A stretch of DNA of 64,000 bases from Paenibacillus sp. Soil766 (lineage in GTDB: Bacteria; Bacillota; Bacilli; Paenibacillales; NBRC-103111): positions 62,001 through 126,000 of the forward strand of contig NZ_LMSJ01000054.1 in the NCBI RefSeq assembly GCF_001428105.1, read 5' to 3'. Shown one piece after another: positions 1 to 9,192 of the stretch (position 1 is the first letter of the stretch; each line of letters starts with the position of its first letter). Both the position numbers and the translations under genes were made by a program. Under the pieces are notes generated by a model. It was not told the DNA's origin. It searched no databases and saw only the letters and a program-made list of their open reading frames with translations.

Positions 1-1049
1 GTGATCCCCGGCTTATCATCATGGTGAATATCCACACGATAACTGCCATTCGCAATGGCATCCTCAAAGCGGACACCATACAGCACATCATTCCCAGTAA
101 GGCGATACTGACAATGGATATGCCTAGTTTCGCGAATGCCAATGTAAGAGGGAAGCGAGAGCAGTGTCAGCTTATTGTCTGGCCCATATTTGCGTACCAT
201 ATCCATGATCGCTCTAACCTGTCTTCTTCCTTCCATTTCGCTTTGTGTCAAGGATAACCCCTCCTTGCAGTCCACATCATACACTCTTGTCCCCGCATAC
301 ATATAGACATCTTTACTGCCGGGTACGAAGCGCCCCCAACCGAAGCCCTCTGGCAAGTCGAATTCAGCCTGATGCTTAATGAGGGCATCATTTAAGTCAA
401 GTCCCTTCAAAGAATTAAACCCTGTGACATCATTAAACCCTGGGCCCGATCCCCATCCACCGATTTTGGCACAAGTCGTAGGTGGTTGCCGATGATCCTC
501 ATTCGTTAACGGCAGCATCAGACGCGCGCACAAATCACCGTCACCTGTTGCATCGATGAACATTTTCGCTTTAATCGCACCTCTGCCTGACTTGTTCTCC
601 ACGAGGATGGCCGTTAATTTACCATCAGTAAGGACTGGTGCCACGAACATCGTATGCAAATAAGGCCCCACCCCCGACTCTGTGATGAGCTCATCCAATT
701 CGATTTTCAACTCTTCCGTATTCAGCACATAGCCGACCGAATGGCTCTTCTTCTCTTCCGCCACAGCCCCTCGCCGATCCAATCGTTCCACGGTTTCTTG
801 CGTTAAACCGCCAATAATCTGCTGCTTGAACTCGGTATCATAAAAGCTATGCCAGATATTGACTAAGCCCGACGTCGCAACGCCGCCGAAATTATTTTGC
901 TTCTCCACAATAACCACACTTGCACCCAGCCTCGCTGCCCGTACAGCGGCGAAGACTCCTGTGCAGCTTCCGCCAAGCACACAAATATCCACTTCTTCAA
1001 TGACTGGAACCGACTTCGCTTCTTCCAAAATATATTCGTTTGTATGCAT
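1..1049 (-). CDS. FAD-dependent oxidoreductase, 3' end beyond window
   Basis: Reading frame open to the window edge, so the C-terminus is missing. About 350 residues are visible. The N-terminus has a Rossmann dinucleotide-binding motif (VLGGSCTG, then a glutamate at the end of the second strand in VVIVEK) followed by NNFGG and a later ATGDGDL motif, typical of the FAD_oxidored (PF12831) family that often travels with sugar ABC genes. The substrate is unknown. The start at 1049 is chosen because GAGGAG lies 9 nt upstream; in-frame ATGs at 1055 and 1070 have poorer spacing. It is the last visible gene of the binding-protein operon, separated from it by a stem-loop. Confidence 0.8.
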   Translation of the reverse strand, partial: MHTNEYILEEAKSVPVIEEVDICVLGGSCTGVFAAVRAARLGASVVIVEKQNNFGGVATSGLVNIWHSFYDTEFKQQIIGGLTQETVERLDRRGAVAEEKKSHSVGYVLNTEELKIELDELITESGVGPYLHTMFVAPVLTDGKLTAILVENKSGRGAIKAKMFIDATGDGDLCARLMLPLTNEDHRQPPTTCAKIGGWGSGPGFNDVTGFNSLKGLDLNDALIKHQAEFDLPEGFGWGRFVPGSKDVYMYAGTRVYDVDCKEGLSLTQSEMEGRRQVRAIMDMVRKYGPDNKLTLLSLPSYIGIRETRHIHCQYRLTGNDVLYGVRFEDAIANGSYRVDIHHDDKPGI

Positions 1050-1082
1050 CTGCATCGACTCCTCATTCATCCTTTAAATGTG

Positions 1083-1128
1083 AAAGGGCTGAAACGAAAG
1101 CTATTTGACAGCCTTGCTCCAGCCCCTT
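1083..1128 (-). other. intercistronic stem-loop after binding-protein gene
   Basis: On the minus strand AAGGGGCTG pairs with CAGCCCTTT around an inner AAGGCT/AGCTTT helix. No U-tract follows, so it is more likely an mRNA-stabilising or processing hairpin at the 3' end of the binding-protein message than a terminator. Confidence 0.45.
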
Positions 1129-1144
1129 AAAATACCTTGCTTTT

Positions 1145-2677
1145 CTACTTGATATAGCCCAGCGGCTTCAGAACCAAGTTGCCTTGCTCCACATATTTGG
1201 ATAGCTGATAGTTGGTCTCTAGTGTTTTGGTGAACGCATCGAAGCTGTCTAGTGGACTCTTGCCAAAAATAAACTTCGTAATCTCTTCGCTTTCGAAGCG
1301 ATTTTTATCACTGATGGACACGCCTTCCGGATTCGGAATAAGCTCTGTATAGGTCTCAATGCGCGGTTGTTTCTCGGCAAAATCAATAAATGGCAGCTGC
1401 TTCGTAAATTTCGCTTTCAAATAATTCTTTTCATCTCGTCCTGTTAATTGATGATTGAAGGCGAAGCCTGTTTTGGAGCTGTCCGTCACGACAGGGATGT
1501 TATTTTCCATTTTATAATGCGTACCTTCGATTCCGTACATTGTCGTTAAATAGCCTGGGCCATCTGCGATATAATTGAAGTATTCTAGGATTTTATTCAG
1601 CTTCGCCGGGTCCTTCGCGACTTCCTTGGACACAGCAAACCGTCCACCTGTAGCACTGATGTCAAAATAGCCTTGGTACTTACCACCTGGACCTGTTAAC
1701 GCATCCATTTGTACCCAATTCGCTGCTGGATTCACCGCTTTGTACTGCGCAATATAATCATCCTTGGTCATTTCGCCCCAGTTGATATATAGAATACCCG
1801 CTTGCCCTTTAAAAGCTTTCTCCTGATGCTTCAAACCTTTGTTCGTCATAAATTCCGGATCGACCAAGCCCTCGCTAATCATATCCTTAATGTAGGACAG
1901 GGCTTGCTTCGTTTCTGGCTGTGTAGTCGAGTACACAACTTTATTATCCTTGATCATGAACTGACCAGGTGAAGCCACGCCGAATGCGGAAAATACGGGG
2001 TCAAAGGTACTTGGTGTATTCACAGCATCTGGTGTTCCAATACCAATCCCGGTAATCCCGTACGTATCTTTTTTGCCATTGCCATCGGGGTCACGCTCTG
2101 TAAAAGCCTTCGCTACAGCCTTCAATTCATCCAACGTTTTCGGAGACTGTAAGCCCAACTTATCCAGCCAATCCTGACGAACCCAATAGCTCGACATCGG
2201 CAGATAGGCACGTTTCGCGATCGCATATTGCTTGCCGTCTACCTTACCTTTATTCAGATCAACGTCCTTCAACTTCGCTTTAATATTCGGCATTTTATCC
2301 ATATAAGGGGTCAAATCCAGCAAAATCCCTTGTTTCACATAGTTAGCAAGCTGCACCTTGGACACCGAGAAAATATCAGGCGTTGATCCCCCGGCAATTT
2401 TCACATTCAACTGTTGGTCATAATCCGTCGCACCGACGTTAAATTGCAAATCCATATTCAAATCCTTGTTCAGCTTGCTCAAAATAAAATCGTCAGCCAT
2501 GCCCGGATAGTTGGATCCGCCTATGAACAAATTAATTTTCACCGGACCTGCGGCCGTTGTCGTGCTTGGTGCCTTCGTGCCCTTCTCTTGGCCACTTTCA
2601 GTCTTAGATGAACACCCCGTCACAACCACACATCCAATTAATATCGTTGATAAGACTACTGATAGCTTTCTTTGCAT
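1145..2677 (-). CDS. LplA-type extracellular sugar-binding lipoprotein
   Basis: 510 aa substrate-binding protein of an ABC importer, tethered outside the membrane. Positively charged start, hydrophobic segment and lipobox V19-T-G-C22 give a lipoprotein signal peptide. The remainder, with DIFSVSKVQLANYVKQG and AYLPMSSYWVRQDWLDKLG, matches the long (about 500 aa) LplA-like family of Paenibacillus. An ATG further upstream at 2848 exists, but the start at 2677 has AGAGGGG at 8 nt and begins directly with the signal peptide. It follows the two permease genes with a short gap. The sugar cannot be told from sequence; plant or microbial polysaccharide fragments are usual for this family. Confidence 0.9.
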   Translation of the reverse strand: MQRKLSVVLSTILIGCVVVTGCSSKTESGQEKGTKAPSTTTAAGPVKINLFIGGSNYPGMADDFILSKLNKDLNMDLQFNVGATDYDQQLNVKIAGGSTPDIFSVSKVQLANYVKQGILLDLTPYMDKMPNIKAKLKDVDLNKGKVDGKQYAIAKRAYLPMSSYWVRQDWLDKLGLQSPKTLDELKAVAKAFTERDPDGNGKKDTYGITGIGIGTPDAVNTPSTFDPVFSAFGVASPGQFMIKDNKVVYSTTQPETKQALSYIKDMISEGLVDPEFMTNKGLKHQEKAFKGQAGILYINWGEMTKDDYIAQYKAVNPAANWVQMDALTGPGGKYQGYFDISATGGRFAVSKEVAKDPAKLNKILEYFNYIADGPGYLTTMYGIEGTHYKMENNIPVVTDSSKTGFAFNHQLTGRDEKNYLKAKFTKQLPFIDFAEKQPRIETYTELIPNPEGVSISDKNRFESEEITKFIFGKSPLDSFDAFTKTLETNYQLSKYVEQGNLVLKPLGYIK

Positions 2678-2720
2678 CTGATAATCCCCTCTCATATGTG
2701 TACTAGAAACATTAACCCCA

Positions 2721-3581
2721 TTAACCTTTAATGCCGCCAAGCAGAACGCCTTGTGTAAAATACTTCTGGATGAACGGATACACGATGATGATCGGTACCG
2801 CCGATAGCACAACAGCAGCCATTTGCAGGGATTGCGTAGGTAACACACTCTCTATATCCATGGGCGGCAGCATTGAGTTAATCAGAATCGTCTTCAAGAC
2901 GACCTGGAGCGGATACTTGCTCGTATCATTGACATACATGATGGCCTGAAAGAATTCATTCCAGTGACCAACCGCATAGAAGAGACCGATTGTCGCAATA
3001 ATGGGCAACGAGAGCGGAAGCACAATGGTCCAGAGGATTCGCAGTTCACCAGCACCATCGATTCTAGCAGCCTCATCGAGACTTTCAGGGAGATTTTCAA
3101 AAAATGTTTTCATAATCAATAAATTAAAGGACCAGACCAAGCTTGGAATAATTAACGACCAGACCGAATTAATTAACCCCGTCGCTTTGACAACAAGATA
3201 GGTTGGTACGACACCGCCATTGAATAGCAACGTAAAGGCAACCAAGAACAGGAGAATGTTCCTTCCGGGCAGTCTGCTCTTACTAAGCGGATAAGCCATC
3301 ATCGTTGTGACTAACAGGTTCAGCACTGTCCCCACAACCGTAATGAAAATCGTAACCCCATACGCTCTTGGTATTGTAGGATCATGGAGGAAAGCCGAGT
3401 AGGCTTCCAACGTTAATTTTCTCGGAAAGGCTACGAAGCCGCCATTTTTGAGCACTTCACTAAGCGGTGTCAATGACACGGACAGCACGTACATGAGCGG
3501 GAATATAACAGATACGACGAGAAGGGCAAGGATCAGATAGACAAGGACATCGAACCAGACCTCTTGTTTACTTTTTACCAT
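2721..3581 (-). CDS. carbohydrate ABC permease, YtcP type
   Basis: 286 aa inner-membrane permease with about six hydrophobic segments and the binding-protein-dependent permease EAA-loop (ESLDEAARIDGAGELRILW). C-terminus FTQGVLLGGIKG is characteristic of YtcP. The start at 3581 is preferred because GGGGGGAAGG lies just upstream. The start overlaps the end of the preceding permease gene by 7 nt (ATGGTAA), implying translational coupling. It forms the membrane channel with the LplB-like permease; no ATPase gene is present, so a shared MsmX-type ATPase is presumably used. Confidence 0.9.
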   Translation of the reverse strand: MVKSKQEVWFDVLVYLILALLVVSVIFPLMYVLSVSLTPLSEVLKNGGFVAFPRKLTLEAYSAFLHDPTIPRAYGVTIFITVVGTVLNLLVTTMMAYPLSKSRLPGRNILLFLVAFTLLFNGGVVPTYLVVKATGLINSVWSLIIPSLVWSFNLLIMKTFFENLPESLDEAARIDGAGELRILWTIVLPLSLPIIATIGLFYAVGHWNEFFQAIMYVNDTSKYPLQVVLKTILINSMLPPMDIESVLPTQSLQMAAVVLSAVPIIIVYPFIQKYFTQGVLLGGIKG

Positions 3582-4501
3582 ACGCCTTCCCCCCAACGTC
3601 TAGCTATGCGATTCGCTGTAATGACCAACACGAAACCGACAACTGATTTAAACAATCCAACGGCTGCAGCCAAGCTGAAATTCAACTCTTCCAACCCTGT
3701 GCGGAATACCCAGGTATCGATTATGTCAGCAACCTCGTAAACTTGCACATTATACATAATGTAAATCTGATCAAATCCGGCATCGAGAATCTGTCCAAGC
3801 TTCAAGATCAGAAGCAGGATGATAACATGACGTATGCCTGGAAGGGTCACATGCCAAATCATGCGCAATCTTCCTGAACCATCGATGCGTGCCGCTTCAT
3901 ACAGGGTCGGATCAATGCTTGTAATGGCAGCCAAGTAAATGATCGCTGTCCAGCCGATATCCTTCCACACATCCGATGCGACAAGAATCGTACGAAACCA
4001 TGTGGTGGAAGTTAGGAACGAAATCGCGTCCCCGCCGATGTTCTTCACCCACAGATTGACCAGACCATCCGTTTCGGAGAGGAACGCTGCTGCAATTCCG
4101 TAGATAATAATCCAAGACAGGAAATGCGGTAAATAGGTGACGGTTTGCACGAATCTTTTGAAGAAACGGGCTCTGACTTCACTTAATAGAATAGCTAAAG
4201 CAATTCCCGGCACCATACCGAACAACAGCTTATAAATGCTGATCAGGAACGTGTTCCTTAGCAAAGTGAAGAAGTACGGTGAATCATAAAACGTTTTGAA
4301 GTATGCGTACCACGGGCTTGCCCATGGACTGTCGAATACGCCGAGCATGACATTGAAATTCTTAAATGCGATAATCGCGCCAAACATCGGACTATAGCGA
4401 TACACCGCGTAATAAATCAAGCCTGGCAGCAGCATCGCGTATAAGACGCGAAATGACCATATGACGCTAAGTTTTCTTGTAAGTGTCGATGTTCTCTGCA
4501 T
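3575..4501 (-). CDS. carbohydrate ABC permease, LplB type
   Basis: 308 aa permease, first structural gene of the transporter. It has the N-terminal LplB signature (LLPGLIYYAVYRYSPMFG), six predicted membrane spans and the EAA loop (ASIDPTLYEAARIDGSGRL pattern). The start at 4501 is chosen because of AAGCGGGG upstream and because it gives the usual family length (about 300 aa); the frame extends 45 codons further upstream without family similarity. It lies downstream of a terminator that follows the sensor kinase gene, so a separate promoter in 4502-4616 is likely, although I could not assign one. Confidence 0.9.
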   Translation of the reverse strand: MQRTSTLTRKLSVIWSFRVLYAMLLPGLIYYAVYRYSPMFGAIIAFKNFNVMLGVFDSPWASPWYAYFKTFYDSPYFFTLLRNTFLISIYKLLFGMVPGIALAILLSEVRARFFKRFVQTVTYLPHFLSWIIIYGIAAAFLSETDGLVNLWVKNIGGDAISFLTSTTWFRTILVASDVWKDIGWTAIIYLAAITSIDPTLYEAARIDGSGRLRMIWHVTLPGIRHVIILLLILKLGQILDAGFDQIYIMYNVQVYEVADIIDTWVFRTGLEELNFSLAAAVGLFKSVVGFVLVITANRIARRWGEGVW

Positions 4502-4617
4502 CGCTGTGTCCCCGCTTTCTATCTGGTTGACCTTGCCTCCTGATAGATTTATGATAAGCTTTTTCCAATAACGGGGTAACAGGTCAGAATTAAAGAAACA
4601 CATGACATTTTTAAGGC

Positions 4618-4646
4618 AAAAAAAGCAAGGACACATTCCCTCGCTT
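4618..4646 (-). terminator. terminator after sensor kinase gene
   Basis: Minus strand stem AAGCGAGG / CCTTGCTT (one G-U pair) with an 8-nt loop, followed by seven T residues. It separates the regulator pair from the transporter genes. Confidence 0.75.
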
Positions 4647-4654
4647 TCCGTTAA

Positions 4655-6394
4655 TTAGTCCGTTGATTCCAGAATTGGATGACGCAACGTCGCTTTAAAG
4701 CCGTGTGGCACCTTGTTTTCTACCTCTACGCCATAGTGGCGACCGTAGTGCAATTGCAGCCTTCTATTTACATTATATAGCCCAATACCGCCTTCGGTAG
4801 CGCCTTGGACAGGAGTCGTCCATTTGTAATCTTCTAACTGGTCCGCTTCGCAGCCATTCCCATTATCCTCAACGAGGATAACGAGATCTTCAGCTTCTTG
4901 ATAAACCGTAACCAAAATTTTTCCCTTACGTTCCGTTAATTTATTCATGCCATGCCTCACAGCATTCTCTAATAACGGTTGAACGAGCAGCTTTAATATT
5001 TTCAGATGGAGTGACGATGGTTGAACATCAAATAAGACCTGAAAAGCCTGATTATTGCGTAGCAGCTCAATTTTAATATAGTTCCTCACATGCTCCAGCT
5101 CTCGCTCAATGGTTGTCCATTCGTTCTCCTCATTCATGCTGAACCGAAGCATATTAGCCAGTGTCGTCACCATGTCGCCAATGGTTTGCTCATGCGCGGA
5201 CTCTGCTTTCCATTTAATCGAATCGAGTGTGTTATAGAGGAAATGGGGATTGATTTGGTTAATCAACATCCGCTGCTGAAGCTGCTGCTTCTCGGATTCA
5301 ATCTCTTTCGTCGTCTGCAGGAGACCCTCCATCCCTTGAATCATCGAGTTAAAGCCACGCACCATTTGCCCGATCTCATCCTTCTTCGTAGCAAATTTCT
5401 TGAAATAGAGCAGTCGCCCCAGCTGAACCTGCCGCATATGCCGGACAACCTCTTGGATCGGTGTGGTGAACTGGCGAACAATGAAGAATAGCATGACGAA
5501 AATAATAAAAAGACTCCCAACGATCATCCAGAAGGTAAATATTTTAATCCCATCAATCCGAACCGTTAAATCAGATACTGGAATGGTGGCAATCAGGCTC
5601 CACAGATCCTTCCCGCTATCGGCTATAGCTTGAGAAGCGACATAATACGATTTCCCTTGCATCAGCTCTGTTTCGAACGTACTCTTCTGACCTTGAAGGG
5701 TAGATGTTGGCAGCGAAACCGACTCTTCCGGCCCTATCGGCAAATTAGAAGCAAGGACATTCGCCTGACCATCCGCTAGCAGCAATCGGAAACGCGGGTA
5801 TTGCGAAGGCGTAATCAGTTGCTTAGTCATCCACGTATGCGATATTTTGAACACCATCACACCGGCATTCTGAAAATCAGTGAGGGTGCGTATCGCCCGG
5901 ACATAATAGAGATCTTTGGACGCTCCGCTTTGCCCCGTCTCGAAAGCCCAGTAGGCTTTTCCGCCTAATTCGAAGGATTTCGTGATTCGCTCCTTTGTCA
6001 GCTCCAACCCGAAAGAAGAATGGCTATTCATATAATTCGGATAGTTCTCATAATGATTCGGCAAAATGAACAACTCATAGGCCCCTCGGAGCTCCTCCGT
6101 AATTCCTTTCATCTCCGTGATGAATTCCGCTTCTTGAAAAAAGTCCAGAGGCGGCGGATTCTGCAGCATGCGCTGCAGCTTCGATGAGCCAATGACACGA
6201 AATCCAGCTGTATCCAGCTCTCTCAGAAACTCATTCACTTTCTCCGTATTATGCTGGAGATTATCCTGCAGGAAGGCGGACGTGACGTCCTCCACTTGCA
6301 TTTTCGAACGCTCATAGGACAGGTACCCCAGTAGTACAACAGGGATAAAAATAGCGACCATCAAGGGCAGCAGCAGCTTTTGAAATAAGTTCAT
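4655..6394 (-). CDS. YesM-type sensor histidine kinase
   Basis: 579 aa membrane sensor. Segment 7-27 is transmembrane, about 250 residues are extracellular, a second membrane span lies near 277-300, then a HAMP linker, His_kinase domain (PF06580) with phospho-acceptor His near residue 384 in QINPHFLYNT, and a C-terminal HATPase domain with the N box (LLENAVRHG) and G box (VEDNGNG). Its start codon overlaps the regulator stop by 4 nt (ATGA). By family it phosphorylates the adjacent YesN-type regulator in response to an extracellular carbohydrate; the ligand is not visible. Confidence 0.93.
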   Translation of the reverse strand: MNLFQKLLLPLMVAIFIPVVLLGYLSYERSKMQVEDVTSAFLQDNLQHNTEKVNEFLRELDTAGFRVIGSSKLQRMLQNPPPLDFFQEAEFITEMKGITEELRGAYELFILPNHYENYPNYMNSHSSFGLELTKERITKSFELGGKAYWAFETGQSGASKDLYYVRAIRTLTDFQNAGVMVFKISHTWMTKQLITPSQYPRFRLLLADGQANVLASNLPIGPEESVSLPTSTLQGQKSTFETELMQGKSYYVASQAIADSGKDLWSLIATIPVSDLTVRIDGIKIFTFWMIVGSLFIIFVMLFFIVRQFTTPIQEVVRHMRQVQLGRLLYFKKFATKKDEIGQMVRGFNSMIQGMEGLLQTTKEIESEKQQLQQRMLINQINPHFLYNTLDSIKWKAESAHEQTIGDMVTTLANMLRFSMNEENEWTTIERELEHVRNYIKIELLRNNQAFQVLFDVQPSSLHLKILKLLVQPLLENAVRHGMNKLTERKGKILVTVYQEAEDLVILVEDNGNGCEADQLEDYKWTTPVQGATEGGIGLYNVNRRLQLHYGRHYGVEVENKVPHGFKATLRHPILESTD

Positions 6395-7953
6395 TTTCCG
6401 TATCGAAACTCCTTCGGGGTCTGCCCTGTCCGCTTCTTAAACAGCTTGCCGAAATACTGCAAATCTTGATACCCCACTTGCTCGGCAATTTCATATATTT
6501 TCAACTGGCTGTCGCGCAGCAGCTTCTTCGATTGCTCCATGCGCAGCTCCGTCATATAATCCAAAAAGTTCGTGCCCGTCTCTTTCTTGAACAACTGACT
6601 GAGCCATACGGGATGAATCGCTAACTGATCCGCGACACTCTGCAGAGTGATATGCTGCGCATACTGCGTGTCCAACAAGTTCTTAGCCTTTTCTATAATC
6701 GCATTGGAATGACTGCTAGCAACTCGCTTGGCCACACCCGTTAAGTAATTGAGCATGAGTGCCTTTAATTGTTCCAATTGTTCGCACTGCTCAAGATCTT
6801 CCCACAGGGACATCGGAATTTGATTCACTGGAACCGCATATTTATCCCGCAGCACACTATGCAAATTCAATATCCATTCCAGGCATTTCTTCGATACATC
6901 TTGGTAATCCTTCACTTCCTGGGCGGAGACGTAATAACTGACAATATGATCGACCGTCTTGCTTATTTGCTCCAAATCCCCCTGCAGCATGCCGCTCGCA
7001 GCTAATTCGAACGACAATCGACTCGGCTCCTGGTCGGACTGAAGCTCCTCAGCATATGTATGGACGTTATGGCCCGGAGTCATATAGACCATCTTCAAAG
7101 CTTTCAAGGCTTGTTGGTACGCTGTCGAAATGCTCTGGAACGAGAACTGTTCTTCACTTATTCCGAAGCCTAACGTTAACTTTTGATACTGCCATACTTG
7201 GGTTTGAACCTCCGCCACCATCTGCTCGATTACTTCACTAGGCGCAATCAGTATCCAATTGTGATGGATATTCGGGAACACGACTGATGGTTGAAAACTC
7301 TCGATCAGTTCCTCCGTAATGTTCCCAACGGCAAAGTTTTCTAACTCCGCTTGTTTATCCACGAGATTCGTCCGATCTTGCCGCACAATATCCAGGGCAA
7401 TCACAGAAAAATTGGCATTCGCGAGCCAAGTGAGCTCCCACATTTGCAAGCGGTGGAAAATATGCTCCTGCAAGACAGTTGGCGTCATACATAAGCTTAG
7501 CAAGAATTTATTCTGGAGCAGCTTCTTCCCCAGTTCCGCCTGTTTCATTTGCCCTGAGATGTACTGGTCGTTCCTTCGCTCGCCTTCAATCATTTCGATA
7601 ACCTGCTTGATTTTCGTACTAAATTCCTCTTTCGAGAATGGCTTTAATAAATAATCCATCGCACCCAGCTGCATGCTGCGCTGCGCATATTGGAAGTCAC
7701 TGTAACCGCTTACCATAATGATTTTGGGATGATAGTCTGGCATTTGAATCGCTTGCAGCATATCAATCCCCGATTGTTGCGGCAGGACAATATCAGAAAT
7801 AATGATTTCTGGTTTATGATGTCTAATCAGTTCTGTCGCTTCTTCCGAATTCGTAACGGTGAAGATTTCTAATTCATCCGTGGCAATCGCAGCCACAGCC
7901 TCTGCCATACCTTGCAAGATCTCCTGCTCATCCTCGATAATGATTAGCCTCAT
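6391..7953 (-). CDS. YesN-type response regulator, AraC family
   Basis: 520 aa cytoplasmic transcription factor. Receiver domain 1-120 with the acidic pair E7-D8, phospho-acceptor D54 (IIISDIVLP) and conserved K105 region (YLLKPF). The centre has no clear domain; the C-terminal 100 residues form a two-helix-turn-helix AraC domain (IAEQVGYQDLQYFGKLFKK, TGQTPKEFR). It should activate the downstream LplB/YtcP/LplA genes after phosphorylation. It heads the transcription unit; no convincing sigma-A promoter was found in the 100 nt upstream. Confidence 0.93.
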   Translation of the reverse strand: MRLIIIEDEQEILQGMAEAVAAIATDELEIFTVTNSEEATELIRHHKPEIIISDIVLPQQSGIDMLQAIQMPDYHPKIIMVSGYSDFQYAQRSMQLGAMDYLLKPFSKEEFSTKIKQVIEMIEGERRNDQYISGQMKQAELGKKLLQNKFLLSLCMTPTVLQEHIFHRLQMWELTWLANANFSVIALDIVRQDRTNLVDKQAELENFAVGNITEELIESFQPSVVFPNIHHNWILIAPSEVIEQMVAEVQTQVWQYQKLTLGFGISEEQFSFQSISTAYQQALKALKMVYMTPGHNVHTYAEELQSDQEPSRLSFELAASGMLQGDLEQISKTVDHIVSYYVSAQEVKDYQDVSKKCLEWILNLHSVLRDKYAVPVNQIPMSLWEDLEQCEQLEQLKALMLNYLTGVAKRVASSHSNAIIEKAKNLLDTQYAQHITLQSVADQLAIHPVWLSQLFKKETGTNFLDYMTELRMEQSKKLLRDSQLKIYEIAEQVGYQDLQYFGKLFKKRTGQTPKEFRYGK

Positions 7954-8054
7954 GGTTTCTCAATCCCTTACATAAGATGTGTCCTGTGAGATCATGATTG
8001 TCTTGCAATCACTTTACCATCATGGTGAGAGAGAAAACAATGGATTTCATCTCA

Positions 8055-8095
8055 AAATAAAAAAGACCCAACACCATAGATCCCATGGGTTGAGT
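8055..8095 (-). terminator. terminator after the 103-aa gene
   Basis: Minus strand stem GACTCAAC / GTTGGGTC (one mismatch) with inner CCAT/ATGG pairing, followed by a TTTTTTATTTT tract. It ends the MBL-hydrolase/103-aa transcript before the regulator gene. Confidence 0.7.
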
Positions 8096-8101
8096 CATTC
8101 C

Positions 8102-8413
8102 TCAATCGTACTTCTCTTCATCCACGCGTTCTACCCGATCTAGAATCAATTCTAATTCCGTCTCCAAATTCAAATGCAAAGGCGCAGGCAGCTCATCGAA
8201 AATATGTTGAATCATTTCATTTCCAAGCAGATCATCCAGGGTTAGAGGCATCGGTTCTTGACGGAGCACCCACTCACGGACCGTATCAATAAATACATAG
8301 AACGAAGATTGAAATTGATCGGCTACAGCTTCCTTCTCATCACTTTGATACGAGGTCATTACCCCCCAGTGATGAAGTGTCGTCTCAAAAGCTTGTTTGA
8401 CTTTGGGATCCAT
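8102..8413 (-). CDS. hypothetical acidic protein, 103 aa
   Basis: Not recognised. Acidic, soluble, mostly helical composition, no signal peptide, membrane span or metal motif. It starts 9 nt after the MBL-fold gene stop and ends before a terminator, so the two are co-transcribed. Coding is supported by its position and sound reading frame; function unknown. Confidence 0.7.
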   Translation of the reverse strand: MDPKVKQAFETTLHHWGVMTSYQSDEKEAVADQFQSSFYVFIDTVREWVLRQEPMPLTLDDLLGNEMIQHIFDELPAPLHLNLETELELILDRVERVDEEKYD

Positions 8414-8422
8414 GGCGTACTC

Positions 8423-9097
8423 CTATGCCTGACCTTGTGCAATTTGAGCAAGACGCTCTTTAATATTATCCGTACAAATGCCACCATGATATGTGATGAC
8501 AGTTTCAATGTCATAGTTCAGCAGCTTTGCTACGGATTCGAGCGCTAACGGCATATCCGGCGTGAACTGAGGATTTGGAGGCATCAGTACGCCGTCTTGC
8601 GACGTCAGTGCGTCTCCGGAAATTAATGTTTTGCTGTTCGGGTGATACAGACTGATATGATCCTGTGTATGCCCAGGTGTATAAATGACTTGAATGCCGC
8701 CGCAATAAGGGAGAACATCCCCATCCTGAAGCGTCACATCCACGTTAGTCGGAGTGACCAAAATCTTGCGTTTCTCCGTAGGTATTTCCCCTTGAATGTA
8801 AGGCTTGCCTAGTTCGTGTGCCAGCACTTCGATCCGTCCTTCTGAAGCGTTGACCAGATCTGGCAGACTGCCGATGTGATCCATATCATGGTGCGTAATA
8901 ATGATTTTCGTCAGCTTGTCAAAAGGAAAGGATGCTGCAGCAAGTTGCTCGCGAATGAGTCCTAACTGGCCAGGGATACCCGTATCAACAAGGATGACAT
9001 CCTGCTCGTCCCAAAGTAGTGCCGCATGTACGGTGAATGAATTCCCATTAGCGTCCATATCCAAAATAAACGGTTGAATTCCTGCTTGATCAGCCAT
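8423..9097 (-). CDS. MBL-fold metallohydrolase
   Basis: 224 aa cytoplasmic enzyme of the metallo-beta-lactamase superfamily. It has the first metal motif as THHDMDHIG (HxDxDH, i.e. Asp in place of the second His of HxHxDH, a variant seen in YflN-like hydrolases), a TPGHTQDHIS motif, SGDAL and a C-terminal TYHGG. The start at 9097 has GGAGGTG 5 nt upstream and the family's usual length; the longer frame runs back into the permease gene. It has its own promoter (9137-9165) after the ABC genes. The substrate is unknown; the location suggests a hydrolase linked to phospho-ester or glycerol metabolism, but this is inference. Confidence 0.88.
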   Translation of the reverse strand: MADQAGIQPFILDMDANGNSFTVHAALLWDEQDVILVDTGIPGQLGLIREQLAAASFPFDKLTKIIITHHDMDHIGSLPDLVNASEGRIEVLAHELGKPYIQGEIPTEKRKILVTPTNVDVTLQDGDVLPYCGGIQVIYTPGHTQDHISLYHPNSKTLISGDALTSQDGVLMPPNPQFTPDMPLALESVAKLLNYDIETVITYHGGICTDNIKERLAQIAQGQA

Positions 9098-9136
9098 TCC
9101 TGCACCTCCAAAATAGTTGCCTAACATCTTAATTCC

Positions 9137-9165
9137 ATTGTAATGGCTGGCGCATGCTAGATCAA
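9137..9165 (-). promoter_or_regulatory. sigma-A promoter of MBL-fold gene
   Basis: On the minus strand TTGATC, 17-nt spacer, TACAAT. It lies between the permease stop and the MBL-fold start. An inverted repeat TTGCA-TCGAT-TGCAA sits just upstream (about 9168-9184) and could be an operator. Confidence 0.6.
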
Positions 9166-9192
9166 TTATTGCATCGATTGCAATGCCCCTTA

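Noticed and set aside
7954-8054. Promoter of the YesN-type regulator
   Set aside because: Several TTGCAA/TTGTTT boxes are present but none has a good -10 at 16-18 nt.
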